A DNA stretch of 48,553 bases from an uncultured Porphyromonas sp. Its GTDB lineage: Bacteria > Bacteroidota > Bacteroidia > Bacteroidales > Porphyromonadaceae. Of this stretch, positions 33,576 to 42,447 are shown piece by piece (positions within the stretch are counted from its first letter, which is position 1; each line of letters opens with the position of its first letter). The stretch is from contig UQDF01000008.1 of NCBI GenBank assembly GCA_900539765.1, positions 1 through 48,553 of the forward strand, given 5' to 3'. Made by a program: the position numbers and the translations under genes. Under the pieces are notes generated by a model that made no database searches, was not told the DNA's origin, and worked only from the letters and a program-made list of their open reading frames with translations.

Positions 33576-35411
33576 ATGAACTCAAAACCACGCATAGCGA
33601 TCCTCGCCATCTCTCCCGATGGTCAGACGATCGCATTACAGATAGCGAGCCAACTGCCCGACGTCAAGCTCTATACGACACATGGGGAGGAGCCTAGCGA
33701 AGCATTCACCCTGCTACCGAGCCTTGCCGAGGGGGCTAAGAGCCTCTTTGCCGAGAGCGATGTCTTACTCTTTGTCTCCGCTATGGGGATCTGCGTTCGC
33801 ACTATTGCACCATTGCTCAGAGACAAGCATCACGACCCTGCGGTTCTCTGCGTAGACACTACGGGGCGGTACGTCATCTCCGTTGCTTCAGGACACATCG
33901 GAGGGGCCAACGAGTGGACCGAACGCATCGCACACATACTAGGTGCCGAGCCAGTCATCACCACTCAGAGCGACCGTCAGGGGCTGTGGGCATTAGACAC
34001 TTTGGGCGCAGAGAGCGGGTGGAGCAGCGAGACCGCAGGATGTAGTATGAACGCAGCCATCACCACTTTTGTCAATAAGCACCCTGTCGCTCTGCTCCTC
34101 GAGATGCGCTCCGAGGATACCGCCTATCTAGAGCGTACCCACCCAGAGCATGTGGACCTCTACTACCGCTACGAGGAGATCGACCAAAGTCGCTACGACC
34201 TGCTCATAGCGGTGAGCTATCGCTTGTTAGAGGGCTTGACGATCCCTTGTCTCTACTTCCGCCCACCACTCCTGCACCTTGGCGTGGGTTGTCGTCATCA
34301 AGCAAATCCCAAGGGCGTCGTGGAGCACATTCTCTCCGACATTCGTGCCAAAGGGTACGCCCCTAGTGCCATCGCTACGATCAATAGCATCGAGCTCAAG
34401 CGTGGCGAACCGATCCTCGACGCGCTCTCCCAGCACCTAGGCAAGCCTTGCCACTTCTATAGTAGTGACGAGCTAGCCGCCATCGAGGTACCCAACCCCT
34501 CGGAACGTGTCGCCACAGCCACTGGTTCGACGAGCGTCAGTGAAGCCTCCGCACTCGCAGCCAGTCAGGGCGGACTACTGATTATAGAGAAGCAAAAAGG
34601 CTGTCTCACTCCGCAGAGTGACTTTACTTATAGTCTTGCCGTAACACCCGAGGGGTTGCCCCACGGACATATAGAGATTGTCGGGGCGGGACCAGGAGAC
34701 CCTGAGCTAATCTCTGTGCGTGGTAAGCACTTCCTCGAGCGAGCCGACCTGATCCTCTATGCTGGTAGCTTGGTTCCCATTGAGTTAACCTACTATGCCA
34801 AGGAGGGTGCCACGGTGAAAAGCTCCGCCGATATGAATCTCGAGGAGCAGTTTGCCCTGATGAAGAAGTTTTACGACAAGCACGCGCTTATCGTGCGGCT
34901 ACACACGGGAGACCCCGCCATCTTTGGCGCTATACAGGAGCAGATGGCGCTCTTTGACGAGGCAGGGATGAGTTACCACATCACGCCCGGCATCTCCTCC
35001 TTCCTAGCAGCAGCCGCAGAGCTTAGGTCTCAGTTTACCATCCCCGAGCGTGTGCAGACCATCATCCTAACTCGAGGTGGCGGTCGCACACCGATGCCTG
35101 AGCGCGAGCAACTGCACAAGCTTGCCGCCTCGCAGAGCACGATGTGCATCTACCTTAGTGCCACCCTTGCCGAGGAGGTGCAGCGGGAGCTACTCGTTCA
35201 CTACCCACCCACGACACCCGTGGCGGTCTGCTACAAGCTCACTTGGCCTGAGCAGCGCATCTACCGCGGTCAGCTCTCCGAGCTGGCGCAGATCGTCCGC
35301 GAGCATCACCTCACGCTTACCACGCTGATGGTCGTGGGGGAGGCGATCGACAACCGTGCGGGGCTCTCAAAGCTCTACAATGACAACTTCAAGCACTTCT
35401 TCCGCCGATGA
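33576..35411 (+). CDS. cbiG-cbiF: CbiG-CbiF fusion: cobalt-precorrin-5A hydrolase and cobalt-precorrin-4 C11-methyltransferase
   Basis: The 611-residue protein is a fusion. Residues 1-~350 are CbiG: FVSAMGICVRTIAPLL, VISVASGHIGGANEWT and HLGVGCRHQANPKGV are its conserved blocks; it opens the delta-lactone and releases acetaldehyde. Residues ~362-611 are CbiF/CobM: IEIVGAGPGDPELISVRG, ILYAGSLVP, RLHTGDPAIFGAIQEQM, YHITPGISSFLAAAA. CbiF acts just before CbiG in the anaerobic route, so the fusion joins successive steps. It overlaps cbiL by ATGA. Confidence 0.94.
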   Translation: MNSKPRIAILAISPDGQTIALQIASQLPDVKLYTTHGEEPSEAFTLLPSLAEGAKSLFAESDVLLFVSAMGICVRTIAPLLRDKHHDPAVLCVDTTGRYVISVASGHIGGANEWTERIAHILGAEPVITTQSDRQGLWALDTLGAESGWSSETAGCSMNAAITTFVNKHPVALLLEMRSEDTAYLERTHPEHVDLYYRYEEIDQSRYDLLIAVSYRLLEGLTIPCLYFRPPLLHLGVGCRHQANPKGVVEHILSDIRAKGYAPSAIATINSIELKRGEPILDALSQHLGKPCHFYSSDELAAIEVPNPSERVATATGSTSVSEASALAASQGGLLIIEKQKGCLTPQSDFTYSLAVTPEGLPHGHIEIVGAGPGDPELISVRGKHFLERADLILYAGSLVPIELTYYAKEGATVKSSADMNLEEQFALMKKFYDKHALIVRLHTGDPAIFGAIQEQMALFDEAGMSYHITPGISSFLAAAAELRSQFTIPERVQTIILTRGGGRTPMPEREQLHKLAASQSTMCIYLSATLAEEVQRELLVHYPPTTPVAVCYKLTWPEQRIYRGQLSELAQIVREHHLTLTTLMVVGEAIDNRAGLSKLYNDNFKHFFRR

Positions 35412-36118
35412 AAGCGCCGCACCCGATAGCAATCGTCTCTCTCGGCGCTGCTACGCCTGAGGATATCTCCATGCGGGCCTATGGCAAGCTCCAGGCGGCA
35501 GACGAGATCTATTGCCTAGGCGAGGCAGCTCACCGCATTGTTGCTGCGCTACCCGAAGGTACTGCCCTCGCTCAGCGGTGCCAGATCCTAGAGATCCCGA
35601 TGAGCAGTGACCGCACAGAGGCGATCCGCTACTACGAGCAGCTTGCCACCCGACTGCTAGATCAGCAGGGTAGGGGACTCGCTTGTAGTGTCGTCACCAT
35701 TGGCGATGCTGGCACCTATGCCACGGTGCAGTATCTCGCTGACCTCTTACGTCAGGCTGGTGCCGAGATGGAGGTTGTGCCAGGCATCCCTTATTACATA
35801 GCCGCGGCGGCAGCCTTTGGTCAGGGGCTGGTGCGCCAAGACGAGTCGCTCCTCGTGCTGAGCAAAGTCGCCAGTGAGTCTCAGCTTCGCGAAGCACTAG
35901 CGCAGGGGCATACGGTGGTGGTGATGAAGCTCTCGCGCTGTGCCGACATCGTTCGTGAGGTGATCGCCGAGGGTGACTACCCCTTTATCTATGCCGAGCA
36001 TCTCGGCAATCCCGCTCTAGAGCTACTCAGCAGTGATCTGGAGACGCTTCTCACTCGTCAGCCCATCCCTTACTTCTCGCTCATCATCATACGTCCCACC
36101 CGAAGCACTGCTCACTAA
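35408..36118 (+). CDS. cbiL: Cobalt-precorrin-2 C20-methyltransferase
   Basis: The 236-residue protein is a single-domain SAM methyltransferase, slightly short for the family. IAIVSLGAATPEDISMRAYG replaces the usual GVGPGDP start, so the first glycine-rich loop is altered (SLGAATPED). SVVTIGDAGTYATVQYLADLL and VVPGIPYYIAAAAAFGQGL are typical of CbiL/CobI. It acts first on cobalt-sirohydrochlorin, adding the C20 methyl later lost in ring contraction. It is the last gene of the riboswitch-led run; repeat element C follows. Confidence 0.88.
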   Translation: MKAPHPIAIVSLGAATPEDISMRAYGKLQAADEIYCLGEAAHRIVAALPEGTALAQRCQILEIPMSSDRTEAIRYYEQLATRLLDQQGRGLACSVVTIGDAGTYATVQYLADLLRQAGAEMEVVPGIPYYIAAAAAFGQGLVRQDESLLVLSKVASESQLREALAQGHTVVVMKLSRCADIVREVIAEGDYPFIYAEHLGNPALELLSSDLETLLTRQPIPYFSLIIIRPTRSTAH

Positions 36119-36143
36119 CTCGCTACTCGTACCGCACCTCTTG

Positions 36144-36385
36144 CGAGCGTCCCTACAGCGGGTTACATGTCTCTAATCACCAACCAGAAAGCCACGTGGA
36201 GAATGTCAATTCCCCACGTGGCGATTTTTTATTCTCCACGTAGGCGCGAAACGATTCCTCGGACATATCATTTCATTCCTCCGAAGTTTCATTTCGTCTC
36301 CACGTGGGAAATGTTTCGTCTCCACGTGGATATTGCGAAATCCCCACGTGGAGATTAGAGGTTAGAAGTTAGAGATTAGAGGGAG
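36144..36385. repeat. CACGTG-rich intergenic element, copy C, with REP half and heptamers
   Basis: It begins with a REP-like half (GAGCGTCCCTACAGCGGG), then at 36191-36357 has GCCACGTGGAGA, CCCACGTGGCGA, TCCACGTAGGCG, a core of ATTCCTCGGACA and ATTCCTCCGAAGTTTC, TCCACGTGGGAA, TCCACGTGGATA and CCCACGTGGAGA, then a heptamer run (TTAGAGG, TTAGAAG, TTAGAGA, TTAGAGG). This is the same set of modules as at 8251-8593. No gene is seen in 36119-36553. Confidence 0.75.
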
Positions 36386-36463
36386 TGGCGGAGCGATCGT
36401 TACTCGTGAGATGTTTTTCGGATTTAGCAAGTGCGGTCGGTTGCTTGGGAATGCTTTTTTCAC

Positions 36464-36471
36464 TACCTTTG
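36464..36471 (+). promoter_or_regulatory. Promoter -7 box of the IhtA/IhtB-like pair
   Basis: TACCTTTG, with GTTG at 36440-36443, 20 bases upstream, as a plausible -33 element. The box lies in a short palindrome (CACTAC-CTTT-GTAGTG). With a start site near 36478 the ATG at 36554 is preferred. No riboswitch is seen in the leader. Confidence 0.7.
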
Positions 36472-36553
36472 TAGTGTATAAAAGCTCCTTGAACCAAGAT
36501 CGTTACTTTTGTGGTTGGGTTGCCTGCTTCTATTGGTTTTTTCCTACTGGTGT

Positions 36554-38728
36554 ATGAATAGATATCCTGCAATCGTTGTACAGCTCTTAGCTCTGCTACT
36601 CCCAGCTACGCTGATGGCGCAGACCAGCGCCTCGACGCCGACAGACTCGCTCGCATGGGCAGCGGTAGACTCGCTGTCGGTCCTTAATCTAGATGAGGTG
36701 GTCGTGACGGGTACTGGTACAAACTACCTCCTCAAGAATGCACCCGTACAGACCGAGATCATCAATGCGAAGACGCTAGAGAGCTACGGATCAGCGACGC
36801 TTACGGAGATACTCTCGGGTCTGATCCCGTCGATAGACTTCAGCCATAGCGATATGGGAACTGCTATGCAGATGGGCGGTCTGGGGAGCCAGTACATCCT
36901 CATTCTCGTTGATGGCAAGAGACTTATGAGCGATCTGGGTGGACAGACGAATCTAGATATGATCGACCCGACTCGCATCGAGCGCATCGAAGTGGTCAAG
37001 GGGGCTGCCTCCGCGCTCTATGGTAGTGACGCTATCGCAGGTGTCATCAACATCATCACGAAGAAGAGCCGAGACAATCTATCCATAGACAATAGCACGC
37101 GCGTCGCCTCTTATGGTGTGGTCAACCAGTCGAACGCTTTTCAGTACAAGGTGGGCGACTGGACAACGCTGACCGACTTTAATCTCAAGCACTCGGACGG
37201 CTGGCAAAACACTACCTGCGAGGATCCAAATCGATACGAGTATCCCATAACGAACTCGGTTAATAACACCTCGAATCCCTACCTAGACTGGCAGATAGGA
37301 CAGCATCTCTACTGGCGACAGGGCAAGCCCCTCTCGGCCTATGTCGAGGGCAACTACTATCGCAAGGATATCCACCGCCCGACGGGTGTGCCCGACTACA
37401 AGACCTACGACTTCCGCTATCACAACACCTCCGCAGGTGCAGGTATGCGCTGGCAGACGCCACAGGGAGCGGTCCTGACGGCTCAGATGCAGTACTACAG
37501 GCACGCCTATTACTACGTCTACACAGGTGAGACTTGGGCTAAGGAGTACCTGCCAGATGGCAAGGAGCTGAACTTTCCCTACTTCCCTGGAGATGTAGGT
37601 CTGCAGAGCAATCAGCAGCGCATCACGACACAACTCAAGGGGGTCTTCGCACTGCCCTTCGACCAGAGACTCAGTGCTGGTGTAGACCTGCATCACAACT
37701 GGCTCATAGCACCACACCGTCTGGACGAGGATCGGGTCAATGACTTTCAGGCGGGACTCTACCTACAGGACGAGTGGACACCTACGAACAACTTTAACTT
37801 AACTGCGGGAGCGAGGCTAACCTATCACCCAGCTTTTGGCGCAAAGTTAACTCCCAAGGTGTCCCTCCTCTACAAGCTAGGCCCCGTCAACCTGCGTGCT
37901 ACCTACTCCGAAGGCTTTAAGACTCCTACGATCAAAGAGCTCCACTACCGATACATTCGCCAGATGGCGATGGTCATACTCCATCTAGGCAATCCAAACC
38001 TCAAGGCGCAGACTAGTCGCTATGTCTCAGGTAGCGTCGAGTATCACAGTCCAATGGTCAACGTCAGCGTCACGGGCTATGGCAACTTCCTCAACCATAT
38101 GATCACCCTTGTGACGATCCCAAGTCGAGAGGCTCCAGGTGATCTCATAGCCACCTACAGGCCAGCTCGCGTGCGTCAGTACAAGAACATGGACAGCGCC
38201 AAGACTTATGGTGCTGATGTCACAGCCAAGTGGCGCATCTACAAGCAGTGGACGCTGACCACCAGCTACAGTTACCTCGACACAGAGGCACTCCTCTACG
38301 ATGACGAGAAGCAAGAGATGCGCCAAGTCACGATCGACGGTATGGCACACCACCGTGCCACCGTGGGGCTGTCGTGGAGCGAAGCCTTCCTCCACCAGCG
38401 CTACAAGCTAGCAGTAGGACTATACGGACGTATGCAGAGCACCCGTTACTATCAGGATGACGGCAACGGCAAGCCCTATCACCTATGGCGTCTCAACACG
38501 CAGCAGACGATCATACCCAATGAGAACTGGTCTCTCGACCTCAACATTGGCGTGGACAACCTGCTCAACTATTACGAGACCACACCACACGGTCTGCACT
38601 ACGGCACCTCTACGCCAGGGTGCACACTTTACATGACCATGAGCGTGCATTTCGGGCGAGCCAAGCAGATTACACCGACCAAGCGCTCCTCCCGTCGCTC
38701 GCGCTCTCAAGAGGATGAGGAGGATTAG
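36554..38728 (+). CDS. ihtA: TonB-dependent receptor, IhtA-like
   Basis: The protein is 724 residues from ATG 36554, giving a clean signal peptide (VVQLLALLLPATLMAQ); an ATG at 36509 would add a second hydrophobic stretch. It has a TonB-box region (LNLDEVVVTGTGT), a plug (APVQTEIINAKTLESYG; YILILVDGKRLM; IERIEVVKGAASALYGSDAI; AGVINIITK) and a C-terminal barrel. The plug style is that of haem and siderophore receptors (HmuR/FepA type). It is followed by a chelatase lipoprotein, the arrangement of IhtA and IhtB in P. gingivalis, so haem or another iron/tetrapyrrole ligand is likely. Orthology is inferred from context. Confidence 0.85.
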   Translation: MNRYPAIVVQLLALLLPATLMAQTSASTPTDSLAWAAVDSLSVLNLDEVVVTGTGTNYLLKNAPVQTEIINAKTLESYGSATLTEILSGLIPSIDFSHSDMGTAMQMGGLGSQYILILVDGKRLMSDLGGQTNLDMIDPTRIERIEVVKGAASALYGSDAIAGVINIITKKSRDNLSIDNSTRVASYGVVNQSNAFQYKVGDWTTLTDFNLKHSDGWQNTTCEDPNRYEYPITNSVNNTSNPYLDWQIGQHLYWRQGKPLSAYVEGNYYRKDIHRPTGVPDYKTYDFRYHNTSAGAGMRWQTPQGAVLTAQMQYYRHAYYYVYTGETWAKEYLPDGKELNFPYFPGDVGLQSNQQRITTQLKGVFALPFDQRLSAGVDLHHNWLIAPHRLDEDRVNDFQAGLYLQDEWTPTNNFNLTAGARLTYHPAFGAKLTPKVSLLYKLGPVNLRATYSEGFKTPTIKELHYRYIRQMAMVILHLGNPNLKAQTSRYVSGSVEYHSPMVNVSVTGYGNFLNHMITLVTIPSREAPGDLIATYRPARVRQYKNMDSAKTYGADVTAKWRIYKQWTLTTSYSYLDTEALLYDDEKQEMRQVTIDGMAHHRATVGLSWSEAFLHQRYKLAVGLYGRMQSTRYYQDDGNGKPYHLWRLNTQQTIIPNENWSLDLNIGVDNLLNYYETTPHGLHYGTSTPGCTLYMTMSVHFGRAKQITPTKRSSRRSRSQEDEED

Positions 38729-38805
38729 ACAACCCCTAACGCACTACACTTTATCAAGCCAACACACACAAACAAATATAAAATAACTTATAACCCCTAT
38801 CAACA

Positions 38806-39837
38806 ATGAAGAAGCTATTAACAATCTTATCACTCTGCGCTCTAGGACTAACACTCCTAACTTGCGTAGGTTGTACAGAGGACGACAACAACCTAGCTCT
38901 CTCAAATCACGACAAGAAGCTACAGGCTGTTACCAAGGAGGTGCAGGCAAAGAAGACCACAGACAAGGCTCTACTCCTCATCTCTTTCGGTAGTACCTGG
39001 GATAAGCCTCAGGAGACCTTTAAGAAGATACAGGCTCGCTTTAAGGAGCAGTTCCCCGACAGAGACCTCTATTTCGCCTTTACCTCTGAGATCTGCATGA
39101 CACGTTGCGCTCAGAAGGGGTGGAATTACTACGCACCCAAATTCTATCTAGAGGCTCTTGGAGTTGCTGGGTACAAGGATATAGCAATACAGTCACTCCA
39201 CATCGTACCTGGTGAGGAGTTCCTACGTATCCAGAACTGCATCAAGGACTTCCGCAACGATGGTGATCACCCCGAGTTCGCCAAGACGACCGTCTACCTC
39301 GCTGGTCCACTACTAGAGACCGAGGAAGACTGCAAGACCGTCGCTGCTGAGCTACACAAGATTTATGGCAAGGAGGTGGCTGCTGGCAAGCTCGTCAGCT
39401 TCATGGGACACGGTAACCCCGAGAACATGAACTACGGACGTGGTAACTCTCGCTACCCCAAGATCGAGGAGGAGCTCCAGAAGCTCAGCCCCAACTACTT
39501 CGTTGCTACTGTCGATATGGAGGGCAACTTGGTAGACGACCTGATCGCTCGTGCTAAGAAGGCTGGCAAGACCTCTGGTACGATGCTCCTACACCCGCTC
39601 ATGTCTATCGCTGGTGATCACGCCAACAACGACCTCAAGGGTGGTGTCGATCCGCAGAATCCTGAGGAGGGAAGCTGGCGCTATGAGATGAACAAGGCTG
39701 GCTATAAGTGCACCCTTGATGGCTGCACGATGAACGGACTCGCTGACTATCCCGCTATTGTCAACGTCTGGGTAAGCCACATGACGAAGGCTCTGGCTAG
39801 CGAGCCTCTCTACACTCCAGAAGAGGACGAAAAGTAG
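38806..39837 (+). CDS. ihtB: CbiK-like chelatase lipoprotein, IhtB-like
   Basis: The 343-residue protein starts with a lipoprotein signal (LLTCVGC) followed by TEDDNN, an acidic stretch that fits the surface-export signal of Bacteroidota lipoproteins. The body is a CbiK-fold chelatase: ALLLISFGSTWDK at the start, His202 in FMGHGNPEN, Glu239 in VDMEGN and His272 in SIAGDHANND keep the metal-site residues. IhtB of P. gingivalis is an outer-membrane haem-binding lipoprotein with this similarity, proposed to take iron from haem before uptake. It pairs with the receptor upstream. It is the second extracytoplasmic chelatase in the window. Confidence 0.87.
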   Translation: MKKLLTILSLCALGLTLLTCVGCTEDDNNLALSNHDKKLQAVTKEVQAKKTTDKALLLISFGSTWDKPQETFKKIQARFKEQFPDRDLYFAFTSEICMTRCAQKGWNYYAPKFYLEALGVAGYKDIAIQSLHIVPGEEFLRIQNCIKDFRNDGDHPEFAKTTVYLAGPLLETEEDCKTVAAELHKIYGKEVAAGKLVSFMGHGNPENMNYGRGNSRYPKIEEELQKLSPNYFVATVDMEGNLVDDLIARAKKAGKTSGTMLLHPLMSIAGDHANNDLKGGVDPQNPEEGSWRYEMNKAGYKCTLDGCTMNGLADYPAIVNVWVSHMTKALASEPLYTPEEDEK

Positions 39838-39900
39838 TCTCAAGCACATCACTAAGTGACTGTGGAGGCTCTCCACACGCTCACGGTGGCATCATGTAAT

Positions 39901-39937
39901 CAGTCCCCCATATACACGGATCGTATATGGGGGACTG
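39901..39937 (+). terminator. Hairpin after the IhtB-like gene
   Basis: CAGTCCCCCATATAC pairs perfectly over 15 bp with GTATATGGGGGACTG, with a 7-base loop. Only CGCTATTT follows, so the T-run is weak, but the stem is strong. Confidence 0.7.
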
Positions 39938-39970
39938 CGCTATTTACGGAATATATCTTCACAACCTCTT

Positions 39971-40666
39971 ATGACCTCTAGAGCTTTAGAAGAATCCTCT
40001 GCACTGCTTGCAGAGCTGGAGCAGCGCCGTGAGCCTGACTATGCGGCCTTTATGGCGCTACGCACCAAGGTCTCCTCACGACCCGAGAGCGTCCTCGGCA
40101 TTCGTATGAAGTGGCTACGACAAGCCGTAAGAGAGCTCACTGCTTTGCTCACGCTCGACGAAGCTATCGATCTACTTCACGAGAGAGCCCTCGTATGGTA
40201 CGAGTACAAGATCATCTTCGGTGGCATCGTCGGTCGTCTAGCTTCTGCTGACGAAGGGCTTCCTCTCCTTTATCCCCTTTGCGACGGCTGGGCGGTGCCT
40301 GACTACTACAAGGAGGTACTAGCAGGCTGGGCGAGGAGAGACGATGCGGAGCGACAGATAGTCCTTCGCTCGATGGCTGAGCATGCTCACGACGCCAATC
40401 CCTACGCACGGCGGCTCACCATCGTCGCTTGGCTCGACCTCATACGTTACGGCTTAGCCACGCCTCAAGCAGCGCTAGACCATGTCGCTCCGCTACAGTA
40501 CGACGAGGCGCATTACGTCCAAATGGCGATAGCGTGGCTTCTGGCTGAGATAACGCTCACGGGCGAAGCCTCCCTCATCAAAGCTATCCGCACAGAGATC
40601 ACGGACGATACGGTGCTACGTATGTACGAGCAGAAGCTTCGCGACTCCTGCCGTAAGATGCGCTAG
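39971..40666 (+). CDS. AlkD-like DNA alkylation repair protein
   Basis: The 231-residue, all-helical protein has HEAT-like repeats. Family marks are LGIRMKWLRQAVRE near the start, ALVWYEYKIIFGGIVG in the middle and HYVQMAIAWLLAEI near the C-terminus, matching the AlkC/AlkD DNA-glycosylase superfamily. These enzymes remove bulky or cationic N-alkyl bases from DNA. It stands between a terminator and a convergent gene, so it is probably monocistronic. No -7 box was seen within 60 bases upstream. Confidence 0.82.
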   Translation: MTSRALEESSALLAELEQRREPDYAAFMALRTKVSSRPESVLGIRMKWLRQAVRELTALLTLDEAIDLLHERALVWYEYKIIFGGIVGRLASADEGLPLLYPLCDGWAVPDYYKEVLAGWARRDDAERQIVLRSMAEHAHDANPYARRLTIVAWLDLIRYGLATPQAALDHVAPLQYDEAHYVQMAIAWLLAEITLTGEASLIKAIRTEITDDTVLRMYEQKLRDSCRKMR

Positions 40667-40701
40667 TCCCTATATAGCTTAACAGGTTTGTCTTCTCAGA
40701 C

Positions 40702-42420
40702 TTACACGTTGTCTAGCTCCTCCATGAGAGCTCTTCTACTATAGTGAGTCTGTCTCAGCTGACTGATCACTTCATCAGCCTTATCTCTAGCTCCGAGCTT
40801 GATCATCTTACGGATATATTTGCAAGCTGTGCGATAGTAGTTTCGTCCTATGTGACTCTCAACGTACTCTATGATGCGCTCTGCGTAGAGATCTGCTAGC
40901 TCGTTGGGGAAATGCTGTGCGAGGAGCTTTTCGTACTTCGCTAGCTGGTCTAAGTTGCACTCTTTCTTTACTAAGTCTAAGAGTCTGCTCCACCACTCCT
41001 CTCGTACGAAAACGGAGGCTGCGAAGTTTACACCATAGTATGGCTTGCGCTCCATAGCCTCTTGGACGATTGTCTCAACGAAGTCGGTCCATTGCTCGGG
41101 CGGTACCGTCTTTCTGAGTATTTCATAGTAGTCTAGCGAGGGTCTGCTGTCATTTAGGAGAAGATGTCGAGCATAGAGTATAATTCTCTCGGGATCTTTT
41201 TGGCTCTCGGCAATCTTCAAGAGCCACTCATACCAGTTGGTAACTAGTCCAGGGTACCCAGAGTCTTGCTCTATTCCATCATTGGCTAAGGCGGTAGCTC
41301 TCTCGTAATCTTTTTGATCCAAGGCATCTTGGATGGCTACCTCTCTGAAGCTTGGGTTGTCTAAGTTTTGCTCGAGGTACTTCTGAGCGACTTCAGTTCC
41401 CTTCTTCTCTAATAGGATGCAGTACTTGATCTTTTGAACCTCCTTTATCTCATACTCATCGGACTCAGGTATGCTATTTATTCGCTTAAAGAGCTCCTCC
41501 ACTTCGCCCTCTGTATCTAGGATGCAAGCCGCAAGCTGTAAGAGCCCAATATGCCAATCCCATCCCGCGAAGGTACGCTTGTCAAAAGAGGTGAAGCAAT
41601 ACTTGAGGATTTGTCTCCTTATAGCTTCAGATGGCTCTTCACATGTAATAGCGGAGAGTGTGTCGTAGGCTGCGTAAATAGCATTTCCTAGGACGCCCTC
41701 TCTGTCGTCCGCAAGCAGCAAGGCTGAGATCAACTCATCCATTATGGCGGTGCAAATGAAGAAGGCACTCTGGTGGTTGCCCTGGCTTAGATAACGCTCT
41801 GCCAAGCTTAGCATAGGGCTTATCTCTTTGCTGATATACTTAGCTCCAGACGAGTCTATAAGTCCGTATTTATCACTATCTCGGGCGACCTTGATCAGTG
41901 CCTTGACCTGCTTGGCGTATAGCGTCCTTGATTCGTTGGGATTGTACTGAGCAAAGGAGGCAAGCAGTAAGTCTCTAAATTGAGCATTCTTGGTGGCATG
42001 TTCGCGGACAAATAGAGTCAACTCGTCATGAGTCACCTTATCGAGCAGCTCGTCAACTTGCTGAGCGAGAGTCTTGCGCTTGGAGGGCTTAGACGATGAG
42101 GCTTTTGCCTTTTTAGAGCTTCCCTTCTTTGTGCTCTGAGTAAGTTCTAGCTCCTCTTGCTCTAGGTAAAAGATTACCGCAGCGACATGCTCACAGACGG
42201 GACCCATGTCGTAAGGGCAGTCGCACGAGTACTCGGCGATGACCCTATTTCTGATGGAGAGCTTTACGGTGTACTCTTCGGATCCCTCCACAACAGCCTC
42301 GTAGTCCCCTAGGCGGATCTCTTCAGGCTCGTGTACGAACCCTTTCTTAAAGTACGAGAGTCCTCGCTTTAAGATGGGTTCGTCGATATACTCTTCAAAA
42401 TGACTGAGAGGAATTTCCAC
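40702..42420 (-). CDS. SWIM zinc-finger protein
   Basis: The 572-residue protein has a SWIM domain near residues 55-90: CDCPYDMGPVCEHVAAVI gives the C-x-C...C-x-H zinc ligands. A Lys/Ser-rich linker follows (KKGSSKKAKASSSKPSKRK), then a long helical region with TPR-like character to the C-terminus. SWIM domains bind DNA or proteins, and such proteins occur next to helicase or MoxR-type genes in other bacteria. Here it follows valS by 27 bases on the same strand and may be cotranscribed. No catalytic motif is seen, and the role is unknown. Confidence 0.8.
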   Translation of the reverse strand: MEIPLSHFEEYIDEPILKRGLSYFKKGFVHEPEEIRLGDYEAVVEGSEEYTVKLSIRNRVIAEYSCDCPYDMGPVCEHVAAVIFYLEQEELELTQSTKKGSSKKAKASSSKPSKRKTLAQQVDELLDKVTHDELTLFVREHATKNAQFRDLLLASFAQYNPNESRTLYAKQVKALIKVARDSDKYGLIDSSGAKYISKEISPMLSLAERYLSQGNHQSAFFICTAIMDELISALLLADDREGVLGNAIYAAYDTLSAITCEEPSEAIRRQILKYCFTSFDKRTFAGWDWHIGLLQLAACILDTEGEVEELFKRINSIPESDEYEIKEVQKIKYCILLEKKGTEVAQKYLEQNLDNPSFREVAIQDALDQKDYERATALANDGIEQDSGYPGLVTNWYEWLLKIAESQKDPERIILYARHLLLNDSRPSLDYYEILRKTVPPEQWTDFVETIVQEAMERKPYYGVNFAASVFVREEWWSRLLDLVKKECNLDQLAKYEKLLAQHFPNELADLYAERIIEYVESHIGRNYYRTACKYIRKMIKLGARDKADEVISQLRQTHYSRRALMEELDNV

Positions 42421-42447
42421 AGGTTACTAGGTTGACCAGAGTGTCAC

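Noticed and set aside
36509..36553. Earlier start for the IhtA-like receptor
   Set aside because: It adds a second hydrophobic stretch ahead of a good signal peptide; ATG 36554 gives the normal layout.
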